This document shows positions 7,119 through 14,450 of a DNA stretch of 22,103 nt, piece by piece. The notes under the pieces are model-generated. The model did no database searches, was not told the origin of the DNA, and was given only the letters and a program-made list of their open reading frames with translations. This DNA is from a virus. Position 1 is the stretch's first letter; every line of letters starts with the position of its first letter. The translations under genes were made by a program, and so were the position numbers. The stretch covers positions 1 through 22,103 of the IMG/VR virus record IMGVR_UViG_3300010373_001375, one strand, 5' to 3'.

Positions 7119-7540
7119 ATGCGACCGAATTTAAGTGATGCGGCCCTCAACGTTTCCGGGGCCCTGCCCAATGGCGCGACGACCTCGACAGTCGTCTTTG
7201 ATACCGCCACGTCCAACCGCGCCGACCAGTCGGGCCGGATGGAATACGAGATCCAGGCCCCGGCACTGACGACAGGCCAGCTTGCCGACGCGGCAACCAT
7301 GACCTACGCCGTGCTGATGTCTGCCAACGCCGATGGATCGAGCCCGGTCCTGATCTATGACAAGGTGCTTGTGCAGACCGGTGCCGGCGGCGTCGGGCAG
7401 CGGCCAATAGCGCTCGATTCCGTCTGCCCTACCAGCCCGGCGGCGCCAATGCCAACCTGCGTTATCTCGTGATCCGCGCGACCAACAGCGGCGCGGGCAA
7501 CGCCAGCCCGGTGAACATGACGCTGGCCCTTTTCTTCTGA
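7119..7540 (+). CDS. Capsid-associated (Bbp16-like) structural protein, interrupted by a -1 frame break
   Basis: ATG 7119 with AAGGA upstream (TTG 7113 is in frame but less likely). The first frame reads a beta-rich structural protein to TGAGGVG, then degenerates and stops at 7472. From the GGG at 7395-7397, the -1 frame continues it sensibly: AAANSARFRLPYQPGGANAN, LRYLVIRATN, SGAGNASPVNMTLALFF, stop 7538-7540. That ends 2 nt before the next start, matching operon spacing. Read through, the protein has ~140 residues and resembles Bbp16-like capsid proteins in order of parts: VLVQTGAGG, 'RFRLPYQPGG', 'LRYLVIRA', a beta end. One missing G (GGG for GGGG) explains it as mutation or assembly error; there is no canonical slippery heptamer, so programmed shifting is less likely. 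Confidence 0.6.
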
Positions 7541-7542
7541 TC

Positions 7543-7938
7543 GTGATCGGCCAGCAGCTACAACGCGCCGCACGAGCGCTGCAAAGCGCGATGCTGAAGG
7601 CTGCCGGTGCTTCCGTGACCTACACGCGAGGCAACCTGTCGGCAACCATCGACGCGGTGCGCGCCCGCTCCACGTTCGTCAGCGACGATCAGGCAGCGGG
7701 CATGCAAATCCAGGCATCGACGCAGGATTTCATGATCGAAGTGACCGCGCTGATTTTGGGCGGCGCTTACGTGCGGCCCCAGGCAGGCGACAGGATCAGC
7801 CTGCAGATCGATCAGCCGGTAATCGGGGGCAATACCTGCCAGTCGGTTACGCAGGTTTTTGAAGTGATCGACCCGCCTTATAGCCCGGCCGATTCGGTCG
7901 ACCAGCGCTATCGCGTGCACACCAAACAGGTTTCGTAA
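7543..7938 (+). CDS. Probable head-tail joining (neck) protein
   Basis: 131 residues from GTG 7543, 2 nt after the frame-shifted stop of the preceding gene. It begins with a helix (QQLQRAARALQSAMLKAAGA), then SVTYTRGNLSATIDAVRARS, and has a beta-rich rest with RPQAGDRISLQIDQPV and VFEVIDPPYSPADSVDQRYRVHTKQV. The pattern 'vtY.RG....ida..' then 'P..GD.i' then 'yeV........D......i' is that of lambda FII-type or head-closure stopper proteins. It sits between capsid-associated and tail-completion genes. Its stop overlaps the next start by one base (TAATG). Assignment is by pattern and gene order. Confidence 0.6.
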   Translation: MIGQQLQRAARALQSAMLKAAGASVTYTRGNLSATIDAVRARSTFVSDDQAAGMQIQASTQDFMIEVTALILGGAYVRPQAGDRISLQIDQPVIGGNTCQSVTQVFEVIDPPYSPADSVDQRYRVHTKQVS

Positions 7939-8378
7939 TGCCGGTCAACGCAAGTCAATTGCGCGATGCAGTCGTATCTGCAATCAACGGCAATGGATTT
8001 CAGCCAAGCATTCAGGCCGTTGCTGCATACGACCTGGCGGCCAACATTCAGGACCTGAGCGGCGGGCGGATTCTGGTCATACCGCAGACGCGCACGCTGG
8101 AACCCACCCAGCGCCGGGGCGATCAAAGGGCCTCATTTTCCATCGACGTGGGGACGCAGTTCAAAGGCAAGGACATCCTGCCGGCAACGCTCGACCCTTA
8201 CCTTTGCCTGTCCGAGCAGATCGCCGTGTTCTTCTTGGGCAGGCAGATCAACGTCAACAACGTTCCGACTGGCACCTGCACCGAAGTCACCTGGCCGCAT
8301 GGGCTGTTTATCCAGCAGCACATGAGTGAGTTTCGGGCCCTCACGTCGGTTGTCACGCTCAAGTTTCTTGTCAACTAA
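7938..8378 (+). CDS. Probable tail-completion/tail-terminator protein
   Basis: 146 residues, start overlapping the previous stop by one base. N-terminal helix (NASQLRDAVVSAING), then beta segments with RILVIPQTRTLEPTQRRGDQRASFSIDVGTQF, a helix (LDPYLCLSEQIAVFFLGRQIN) and beta strands to the C-terminus (RALTSVVTLKFLVN). The alternation of an N-terminal helix, a strand pair with 'v.v.p......', a second helix 'l...eqi..fl' and C-terminal strands is the layout of tail-terminator proteins (lambda gpU-like) that cap the tail tube at the head side. It lies directly before the tube protein gene, which fits. No direct sequence match is claimed. Confidence 0.5.
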   Translation: MPVNASQLRDAVVSAINGNGFQPSIQAVAAYDLAANIQDLSGGRILVIPQTRTLEPTQRRGDQRASFSIDVGTQFKGKDILPATLDPYLCLSEQIAVFFLGRQINVNNVPTGTCTEVTWPHGLFIQQHMSEFRALTSVVTLKFLVN

Positions 8379-8392
8379 TCGGAGTACTTGCC

Positions 8393-8875
8393 ATGATTCA
8401 GATTGGCTTCAACTGCCATGCCTACAGCCTCAACACGACGCGTGCAGCGTGGTCGGGCAGTGCTACAAACGGCATCTACGTCGGGGCCGCCCCAGGCGGA
8501 CTTTCCGAGCTGTCGGCGGTCCGCAATGCGACCGCCACGATCGACAACGGCGAAGCGGATGTAAGCACCCGCGCCAGTGCCGGCTTCGAGCTTTCGGCTC
8601 AGGCGCTATTCAAATGGTCGGTCGATCTGGAGATTCCGTGGAATCCCGGTGACCCCTCGTTTGACCTGCTGCTGGGTGCATACCTGCAGCGGCAATCCGT
8701 AGCGGTCGTGCTGCTGGACGGCGACAAGACTACCGCCGGCTCGCAGGGGCCATGGGCCGACTGGGCGGTGATGAAGTTCAGTCGCGATGAGAACCTCGAC
8801 AAAGAGGTGATCGCGCAAGTTACTCTGAAGCCCACGCAAAGCGCGGTACCGCCCCAGTGGGTTAAAGTCGCCTAG
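8393..8875 (+). CDS. Probable major tail (tube) protein
   Basis: 160 residues, ATG 8393 with CGGAGT upstream. The segment LSAVRNATATIDNGEADVSTRASAGFEL matches the signature of siphovirus tube proteins ('v.nvtl....eaDvT.R...G'), followed by strands KWSVDLEIPWNPGDPSF, a helix (FDLLLGAYLQRQ), VAVVLLDGDK and a C-terminal AQVTLKPTQS strand. This is the beta-sandwich that polymerises in hexameric rings around the tape measure. Position between neck and tail-assembly genes supports it. A 144-nt gap follows. Confidence 0.7.
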   Translation: MIQIGFNCHAYSLNTTRAAWSGSATNGIYVGAAPGGLSELSAVRNATATIDNGEADVSTRASAGFELSAQALFKWSVDLEIPWNPGDPSFDLLLGAYLQRQSVAVVLLDGDKTTAGSQGPWADWAVMKFSRDENLDKEVIAQVTLKPTQSAVPPQWVKVA

Positions 8876-9019
8876 TTCCACTCACCAAAAGGGAACCTGT
8901 AAACCGCCGCTTCAAGGCGCAGTACGTGGCCAGAGTCTTGGCAGAAATGCAAGTAGATGCGTGCCTAAAGAACGTCCTGTTCGGCTGGTGAGTTCAGTTA
9001 CCATTCGAGGATTTCAACC
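8876..9019 (+). other. Intergenic stretch with short open frame and small hairpins
   Basis: Largest gap in the neck/tail module. It has two short inverted pairs: GTTCC (8875-8879) with GGAAC (8892-8896), and CGCC (8905-8908) with GGCG (8916-8919). A frame from 8899 to 8991 (VNRRFKAQYVARVLAEMQ, then VDACLKNVLFGW) has protein-like composition but no standard start near its beginning; an internal ATG would leave only 14 codons. It could be a decayed or very small gene or chance. The next gene starts at 9020 with GAGGA upstream. Confidence 0.3.
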
Positions 9020-9541
9020 ATGTCCCTGAATAACACGACCTTCTCGGCTTCGCTCCAATCGGGCGAAACGAACGCATTTGGCGCAGTGACCGCCTCAGCC
9101 AATTTCACGCATCAATCGGCGTCGATTACCACCCCACTCACCAACGGCACCGGATCCGGCCAGGCCAACCATGCATTGGAAGTGACCGGCGCGGCAGGCA
9201 CCGGCGGTGTCTCTATCGACTTGACCGCGGTTACCGGCGGCCTGGATGGAAAGGTGCGCGACTTTTCCAATGGTGGAACTGGCGGCGCGATCAAGGACCT
9301 GATCATCGAGAACCTTGATCCGGCCAACACTATCACCATTACCCAGCCCGGCGCGAACGGCTGGACCGGCTTCAGCGGCGCGGCTACTGGACTTGATTAC
9401 CCGATTGAACCGGGCGGCTGTTTGGCGCTGCATTCACCGGTTGCGGGCCGGCCCGTTGGCGCAGCCAATAAGCTTTTCACGCTCACCGGTTCCGCGGGTT
9501 CACCTCAGTACAAGATGAGCATTGCCGGCATCGGAGCGTGA
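9020..9541 (+). CDS. Glycine-rich tail structural protein, unrecognised family
   Basis: 173 residues, ATG with CGAGGA about 10 nt upstream. Almost wholly beta in character: Gly, Thr, Ser, Ala and Ile-rich (TNAFGAVTASANFTHQSASI, GGVSIDLTAVTGGLDG, DLIIENLDPANTITITQPG), ending YKMSIAGIGA. The phrase LIIENLDPANTITIT followed by EPGGCLALHSP resembles virion proteins that describe a displayed beta sandwich. It lies between the tube protein and the tail-chaperone genes and may be a tube-associated decoration or a second tube protein. No enzymatic motif or signal peptide. Confidence 0.55.
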   Translation: MSLNNTTFSASLQSGETNAFGAVTASANFTHQSASITTPLTNGTGSGQANHALEVTGAAGTGGVSIDLTAVTGGLDGKVRDFSNGGTGGAIKDLIIENLDPANTITITQPGANGWTGFSGAATGLDYPIEPGGCLALHSPVAGRPVGAANKLFTLTGSAGSPQYKMSIAGIGA

Positions 9542-9559
9542 TCAGGTACTATTGCGGTC

Positions 9560-9814
9560 ATGCAAAAGGCGCAAATCGTACAAGAGGCGATCGAGCGGAT
9601 ACAACGGTGGGAAAATGCCCCCGCTGAGAACGAGCTTCGCCTCAACGTCCGGCCGCACGTGCTTGAGCAGGAAATCACCTGCGCCGTTGCCAAGATGATC
9701 AATACGATTGCGGGCGAAATTCGTACCTGGCACGATGCCCTGCCCGACGCCGCTGCATCCGAGAAGATCCAACTTCAGCACGTCATGCGACTGTTGAAAG
9801 AGATAAACCGCTAA
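9560..9814 (+). CDS. Small helical protein in tail-assembly cluster
   Basis: 84 residues, predicted all-helical: QKAQIVQEAIERIQRWENAP, LRLNVRPHVLEQEITCAVAKMIN, IRTWHDALPDAAASEKIQLQHVMRLLKEINR. No known family recognised. Its ATG follows the preceding stop by 18 nt and its stop precedes the next ATG by 6 nt. Charged helical proteins of this size in the tail region are often assembly chaperones or structural adaptors; that role is inferred only from place and composition. Confidence 0.5.
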   Translation: MQKAQIVQEAIERIQRWENAPAENELRLNVRPHVLEQEITCAVAKMINTIAGEIRTWHDALPDAAASEKIQLQHVMRLLKEINR

Positions 9815-9820
9815 TCGGCC

Positions 9821-10249
9821 ATGCCCGCCGGCTTCAACGTCAAAAATATGTTCTTCGATCGACGCCCGGTGATCGAAGCGCTGGGCCGGGCGACAGCTAA
9901 CGCCTTGTCCAAGGCCGGCGCTTTCGTCCGCACGCGCGGCAGGTCCAAGCTTCGAAGGCGCAAGGCCAGCGCCGGCGCAAACCAGCCGCCGTCGTCGCAC
10001 GATGGCTCGCTCAAAGACAAAACATATTTCTCATTCGATCCAAAGTCCCGCTCTGTCGTCATCGGGCCCGAGCGATTCAAAAAGGGCGTGGCTGAGACGA
10101 TCGAAAAAGGCGGGGAAGAGACGTTGACCGACAAGCGCGGTCACACACGCCGCGTCACCTATCCCCCTCATCCGTGGATGGGGCCGGCACTGGCCGAGGA
10201 AGTGCGGGCCGGGACGATTCCGGGCCCCTGGCATGATTCCATCAAGTAG
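9821..10249 (+). CDS. HK97 gp10-like tail component
   Basis: 142 residues. It fits the HK97-gp10/lambda Z pattern in order: a helix with ALGRATANALSKAGAFVRTRGRSKLRRRK, a Pro-rich stretch with NQPPSSHDGSLKDKTYFSF, a strand 'SRSVVIGPERF' (VVIGP is typical), an 'IEKGGEE' segment, 'RRVTYPPHPWMGPALAEEV' (the P-F/W-M-x-PAL motif) near the C-terminus. Members are tail-completion or neck proteins that help join head and tail. It lies between a small helical gene and the tail chaperone pair. Confidence 0.75.
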   Translation: MPAGFNVKNMFFDRRPVIEALGRATANALSKAGAFVRTRGRSKLRRRKASAGANQPPSSHDGSLKDKTYFSFDPKSRSVVIGPERFKKGVAETIEKGGEETLTDKRGHTRRVTYPPHPWMGPALAEEVRAGTIPGPWHDSIK

Positions 10250-10261
10250 GACGCAAACCCA

Positions 10262-10756
10262 ATGAAGATTTTTAAGGACGCAAACGGTCACGATTGGGCG
10301 ATCGACATCAATCTGGACGCTCGCAATCAGATCAAGGAGCGAGTGAAAATCGAGATCGATGGCCAGCAGGTCGCCTTTGACCTGCTGGACGTCAAGGCCG
10401 CGCAGCGTATCGCCGTCATCGGCGACATGCAGGAAGCTGAAACAGTCGGACGAGTGCTGTGGGCGCTCTGCAGCGAGCAGGCAGAGAAGGCCGGCATTGA
10501 CGAGCGAGCCTTCTATCGCGCGATCAAGGGCGACGTGTGGGACGCCGCCTGTGCCGCGCTCAAGGCGGAACTCGTCGATTTTTTCCCGAAAGATCGTCGC
10601 ACATTGCTGGCCAGCGCGATGGAAAAAGCAGAGCAGATAAGAGCCATGCTGATCGAAGAATCGACCGCGAAATTGAGCAGCGGGGAGATCGAAAGACAGA
10701 TCAAGCTGGAAATGCAGCAGATGTTGAGCGGGCTATCTACAAGCTCGCAGGACTGA
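10262..10756 (+). CDS. Tail assembly chaperone, upstream frame (lambda G-like)
   Basis: 164 residues, ATG 10262 with TAGGA upstream. It starts with beta-type segments (MKIFKDANGHDWAIDINLDARNQIKE, FDLLDVKAAQRIAVIGD) and continues with helices (RVLWALCSEQAEKAG, FYRAIKGDVWDAACAALKAELVDFFPKDRRTLLASAMEKAEQ, LSSGEIERQIKLEMQQM). This matches the tail-chaperone proteins preceding a tape measure in siphoviruses. The frame -1 to it carries the conserved T-like part starting before 10756, so the pair is expected to make a long G-T fusion by frameshift, as in lambda. A canonical slippery heptamer TTTTTTC is at 10579-10585 in the right register, though ~150 nt before the T part becomes recognisable. Confidence 0.7.
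   Translation: MKIFKDANGHDWAIDINLDARNQIKERVKIEIDGQQVAFDLLDVKAAQRIAVIGDMQEAETVGRVLWALCSEQAEKAGIDERAFYRAIKGDVWDAACAALKAELVDFFPKDRRTLLASAMEKAEQIRAMLIEESTAKLSSGEIERQIKLEMQQMLSGLSTSSQD
10579..10585 (+). promoter_or_regulatory. Candidate -1 slippery heptamer TTTTTTC
   Basis: Six T then C. In the chaperone frame the codons are TTT (10580-10582) TTC (10583-10585) with T at 10579 in front, the X XXY YYZ form needed for -1 slippage by two Phe tRNAs. The -1 frame is open from here to 11052. Slipping here, however, would translate about 45 residues of unremarkable shadow-like sequence before the conserved T part, so the real site could be nearer 10700-10735, where I see no canonical heptamer. Confidence 0.35.
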
Positions 10757-11052
10757 TCGGCGTAGACCCCGGGCCGCTCACGCCCCGCAAACTGTCCTGG
10801 ATGGCCGAGGGTGTGCGCGAAGAATGGTGGAATCACACCAGCCACTTAATGGCCGCGCTGCACAATTCCAACCCTTATCGCAAAGACGACGCCAAGCCGT
10901 CTGACTTCAATCCAACGCTCCGGAGAGGCCGCAAGGAGCCAGACGTGATGGTGCCGCTGTCGCAGCTTTCCGGCCTGATCGTTAAGGAGAACCGCAAGCC
11001 CGGGACACTCATCGGCGGCGGTACCCAGCCAGTCCTACCACCCACAAAATAA
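10720..11052 (+). CDS. Tail assembly chaperone, downstream frame (T-like part of G-T)
   Basis: The frame -1 to the G-like gene. Recognisable coding starts at about 10726: ERAIYKLAGLIGVDPGPLTP, RKLSWMAEGVREEWWNHTSHLM, AALHNSN, KPSDFNP, the pattern 'lAg..GvdP..lT.reL..MaeG...eW.htS.lmA...N......p.dFnP' known from planctomycete-type prophage proteins preceding the tape measure. The first in-frame ATG is at 10801, after the motif has begun, and no ATG, GTG or TTG lies close upstream, so frameshift or unusual initiation is needed; the 10720 start is only the approximate edge of the conserved part. It ends 3 nt before the tape-measure start. Confidence 0.65.
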   Translation, partial: DVERAIYKLAGLIGVDPGPLTPRKLSWMAEGVREEWWNHTSHLMAALHNSNPYRKDDAKPSDFNPTLRRGRKEPDVMVPLSQLSGLIVKENRKPGTLIGGGTQPVLPPTK

Positions 11053-11055
11053 GCC

Positions 11056-13092
11056 ATGTCATCGCAAGCCATTAGAGCCGGTTCCGCATTCGTTGAAATC
11101 TTTGCCGACGATTCAAAGCTCATGCGCTCGCTGGCCAAGAACCAGGTTGCCTTGAAGAAATGGGGCAAGACCGCATCGGCCGTCGGTACCAAGCTCATTG
11201 CCGCCGGAACGGCGATGCTGGCGCCCTTGATGGCCGCAACGCGCGCCTATGCGTCGATGGGCGCGGAGATGGCGCGTGGAGCCCAGAAAACCGGGATGGC
11301 CGTCGAGTCGCTGTCGCAACTCAAATATGCCGCCAATCAAAGCGGCGTGGAATTCGAAAAGCTCGAAACCGGCATCGCCCGGATGAATCGATCGATTCTC
11401 AACGCGGCTGAGGGTAGCCAGCAATCGCAGGAAGCCTTTGCTCATCTGGGTTTGTCGGTCGCTCAACTCTCGCGCATGAAGCCCGAGGAACAATTCCGGG
11501 CGATCGCCGAGGCCTTGTCGAAGATCAAGAACCCGACGCTCCGCAGCGGGCTCGTGCAACAGATCTTCGGACGCAGCGGCAGCGAGCTATTGCCATTGCT
11601 CAACCAGGGAGCCGCCGGCATCGACAAGATGATGAAGCGAGCCGATGAACTGGGCTTGACCATGAGCACCAGCGCGGCCAATGGGGCGCTGGCGTTCGAT
11701 CAAAAGCTCAATGACTTGTGGCAAGTGGTGAAAATGGGTGTGTTCCAGATCGGCGGCGCGCTTGCCCCGGTGCTCGACACGGTGACCGGCTACATGATCA
11801 AGGGAATCGGCGTCGTGCGGGATTTCATCACGCAGCATCAGGGTTTGATTGTCGCCGCGGCCGGAGCTGGCGCGGCCCTGCTGACTGGCGGAATCATCCT
11901 CAAGGGTGTCGGGGCGGTTTTCAGTGTTGCATCGGGAGCCGTCGGAGTTTTCAGCACCGGGCTGGGCATCGCCAATGCGCTTGTAGCTGCCGCGGTGTCG
12001 CCGCTGGGGCTCATGACGGTCGGGCTGCTGGGCGGTGCCGCTGCGTTCCTGTATCTCACCAAGGCCGGTGCAGCGACGCGTGAATATCTCTCGGGCGTGT
12101 TCAGCGACTTGCGCGACGAAACCGTGACCGCGTTCCAGGGCGTCCGCGATGCCATGGCCGCCGGCGACTGGGGATTGGCTGCGAAAATCCTATGGACATA
12201 CGTCAAGCTCGAAGCACTCAAAGGCAAGACATTCCTGCGATCGAACTGGATCAGCATCAAAGCCGATGCGCTGGATATCTGGTCAAGCACCGTCGAAGGC
12301 ACCGAAAAGATTTGGTCCTATGCCAAGGAGTACTTGAGCAACTGGGATGGAGTGAAGACCGCGATAACGAAGGTGACCAACTGGTTTAAAAACACCTGGG
12401 AAAACGTTGTCGATTACGTCGCCGACAAACTCCAAAGCTTTTATGACACCGACAATCAGGAGCTTCAAAAGGGATTGAAGGACATCGACGCCAAGGAAAA
12501 ATCCGGCAAGATTACCCATGAATTTGCCGAGCAGGCCCGCAAGAACCTACACAGCACTTTCGATAGTTACGATGATAAGCAGCGGCAACAGCGCGACGCT
12601 GATCGTCAATCCGCATATCGAGACGCCCAGGCCAAAGCTGATGCAACTTTCAAGTCAGCGCATCCGGAGCTTGTGCAGCAAGAGGAAGCGGCGCGCAAAC
12701 GCATTGAGGATGAACAGACCAACCGTCGCAAATCCAATGACGATGAGGCGGCCAAGGCGCGTAAGGATGCGATTGACCAGGCCTCACAAGAACTGGCCGA
12801 CCTGAAAAAGCAGCTTGCGGCCGGCGCGCAGCAGGCCCAGACCGAGGCCGGCAAGAGCCGCACTTTCAACGCCCCCACATTCGACGCCAGTGCAGCCAAT
12901 GAGGGGCTCGAAGGGATGATGAAATCCACCGTCGCGGGCACGTTCAGCGCCGCCGGCGCTTTTGGGCTGGGCAACAGCAATACCGGCGAGCGAATCGCCA
13001 AGGCCACGGAAAAAACCGCTCAATTCGTGGAGATGATTCTCAAAGAGGGCAAGGGCGGCGCAAAAAACGTCAGCGGACTCACTTTCAGTTAA
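11056..13092 (+). CDS. Tail tape measure protein
   Basis: 678 residues, the longest tail gene. N-terminal helical part with repeated Ala/Lys (SKLMRSLAKNQVALKKWGKTASAVGTKLIAAG) and GAEMARGAQKTGMAVESLSQLKYAA; a long hydrophobic zone at about 265-345 (GLIVAAAGAGAALLTGGIIL, then ALVAAAVSPLGLMTVGLLGG) typical of tape measures; a charged coiled-coil region at about 480-600; and a C-terminus MMKSTVAGTFSAAGAFGLGN plus ERIAKATEKTAQ, a motif shared by planctomycete prophage tape measures as I recall them. The protein sets tail length by extending inside the tube and may enter the host membrane. By the usual ~1.5 angstrom per residue, a tail near 100 nm would be expected. It follows the chaperone frame by 3 nt. 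Confidence 0.88.
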   Translation: MSSQAIRAGSAFVEIFADDSKLMRSLAKNQVALKKWGKTASAVGTKLIAAGTAMLAPLMAATRAYASMGAEMARGAQKTGMAVESLSQLKYAANQSGVEFEKLETGIARMNRSILNAAEGSQQSQEAFAHLGLSVAQLSRMKPEEQFRAIAEALSKIKNPTLRSGLVQQIFGRSGSELLPLLNQGAAGIDKMMKRADELGLTMSTSAANGALAFDQKLNDLWQVVKMGVFQIGGALAPVLDTVTGYMIKGIGVVRDFITQHQGLIVAAAGAGAALLTGGIILKGVGAVFSVASGAVGVFSTGLGIANALVAAAVSPLGLMTVGLLGGAAAFLYLTKAGAATREYLSGVFSDLRDETVTAFQGVRDAMAAGDWGLAAKILWTYVKLEALKGKTFLRSNWISIKADALDIWSSTVEGTEKIWSYAKEYLSNWDGVKTAITKVTNWFKNTWENVVDYVADKLQSFYDTDNQELQKGLKDIDAKEKSGKITHEFAEQARKNLHSTFDSYDDKQRQQRDADRQSAYRDAQAKADATFKSAHPELVQQEEAARKRIEDEQTNRRKSNDDEAAKARKDAIDQASQELADLKKQLAAGAQQAQTEAGKSRTFNAPTFDASAANEGLEGMMKSTVAGTFSAAGAFGLGNSNTGERIAKATEKTAQFVEMILKEGKGGAKNVSGLTFS

Positions 13093-13095
13093 CCC

Positions 13096-13989
13096 ATGGC
13101 ACTTTCAATCGAAGAGCATTGGAAGTCCGGCGAAGGCTCGCTTGGACGTAGCAGCAACGACGTGTATCGCGCGATCGTGTCGGGCGATCCTGTCGCCGAC
13201 AACGCCGACGATCCGGCAACGGTGATGTTGTTTGCCATGCCGCATTTCAGCGGCGCGTCGGCCCTTGGAAATATTATCCACACGTTTGAACGCGAACGCA
13301 TCGCGCCGGGCAAGTGGATCATCACCGCCAACTATCAGAGTCCCACACTCGACCGCCAGACAAACGATTCAGCTTTCTCATTCTCAACCGGCGGTGGAAC
13401 TCAGCACATCACCCACAGCCGAAATACCGTCGGGAAATACTCCGCGTCACAGGATCAGTCACCCCCGGACTACCAGGGCGCGATCGGCGTGACCGACACC
13501 GGAATCGACGGCGTTGATATCAAGGTTCCGTCCGCACAATACAAAACGACGTTCTATCTGCCGACCATTTCAGAGGCCTACGTTGAGCAACTGCACAGCC
13601 TCACGGCCAGCGTCAATTCCGATACTGTCAACATGAATATTGACGGCGTGGAATTCACCTTCAGATCAGGCGAGTTGCTATTTGAAGGCGCGGAGGGATC
13701 GAAGCGCAATGGGTTTGGAGACTGGGAACTTACTCTCAATTGGTCTGCCAGCGCCAACGCGGTTGACCTTTCGGTCGGACCCATCACAGGCATCATCAAG
13801 AATGGATGGGACTACATGTGGGTTCGCTACCAGACCACCACCGACGATACGACCAACGCTCTAATTCAAAAGCCCGCTTTTGTGTACGTCGAGCAGGTCT
13901 ATGCCTATTCGCCGCTTGGCGGACTCATTCCCGCCGGCGCCTTCACCGTTCCATGGCTCGCACCGAGCGTCGGCGGCGTGCCGATCTAG
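13096..13989 (+). CDS. Distal tail/baseplate-type structural protein
   Basis: 297 residues starting 3 nt after the tape measure, the position of distal tail proteins. Mainly beta: AVMLF-like strand ATVMLFAMPHF, GKWIITANYQSP, TTFYLPTISEAYVEQLHSLTASVNSDTVNMNI, FRSGELLFEGAEG, WELTLNWSASANA, then GIIKNGWDYMWVRYQ and VYVEQVYAYSPLG. The run 'GelLf.g..g..+..g.we.tl.f.as.n....' followed by 'gi.KnGWDYmWVrY' is a pattern I associate with a conserved protein of planctomycete-type siphoviral prophages. Probably part of the tail tip; no enzymatic motif is seen. Confidence 0.6.
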   Translation: MALSIEEHWKSGEGSLGRSSNDVYRAIVSGDPVADNADDPATVMLFAMPHFSGASALGNIIHTFERERIAPGKWIITANYQSPTLDRQTNDSAFSFSTGGGTQHITHSRNTVGKYSASQDQSPPDYQGAIGVTDTGIDGVDIKVPSAQYKTTFYLPTISEAYVEQLHSLTASVNSDTVNMNIDGVEFTFRSGELLFEGAEGSKRNGFGDWELTLNWSASANAVDLSVGPITGIIKNGWDYMWVRYQTTTDDTTNALIQKPAFVYVEQVYAYSPLGGLIPAGAFTVPWLAPSVGGVPI

Positions 13990-14006
13990 ATTAAGGAAAA
14001 CGCGAC

Positions 14007-14447
14007 ATGCCCAATCAATATCTGCTGTACAACAATCCCGTCATCAATGGAACTCCCAGCGCTTCTCCGTTGACGACGATGGAGCGCGACAATCAGGGCA
14101 ATTCTAACGCTGTTGGCTTCACAGCGACGAGCTTTCTTGAGACGCTTGGCGCGCTTTATCTGGCTCTGGGAACCAAAAGCGCCAGCGCCACGCTCGATGA
14201 AACCGCCACTGTTTGGAAGATAAATGCCAGTGGCGCCGCAGTCACTGAAACCTTGCCGCCGGCCAGCACCGTCTCGGGCTTGCTCTATGCCATCATCAAG
14301 ACCGATAGCAGTGCCAACGCTGTCACGGTCAAGGGCAGCGGAACAGAGAACATCAACGGGGCCAACACTTACAACCTCACTGCTCAATACAAAGTCGTGA
14401 TCGTCATCAGCGACGGTACGCAATGGTGGATTCTGTTTAGCAACTAA
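14007..14447 (+). CDS. Tail tip/fibre protein with C-terminal beta-sandwich domain
   Basis: 146 residues, ATG with AAGGA 10 nt upstream. The N-terminal ~55 residues are Ser/Thr/Asn-rich. From about residue 65 there is a domain seen at the C-terminus of many phage fibres and virion proteins: VWKINASGAAVTETLPPAST (the 'v..inas.g.vt.tLPp' strand and turn), GLLYAIIKTDSSANAVTVKG, TENINGANTYNLTAQYKVVI, VISDGTQWWILFS. The domain is a compact beta sandwich, often found at exposed positions, so a host-surface contact role is possible. It lies between a distal tail protein and the packaging genes. Confidence 0.6.
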   Translation: MPNQYLLYNNPVINGTPSASPLTTMERDNQGNSNAVGFTATSFLETLGALYLALGTKSASATLDETATVWKINASGAAVTETLPPASTVSGLLYAIIKTDSSANAVTVKGSGTENINGANTYNLTAQYKVVIVISDGTQWWILFSN

Positions 14448-14450
14448 CCT

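Noticed and set aside
10537-10719. Upstream part of the -1 frame as start of the T-like chaperone gene
   Set aside because: An ATG at 10537 exists, but the residues up to about 10720 are the shadow of the upstream chaperone frame (Arg/Gly/Ser-rich) with no resemblance to the conserved T-like part.
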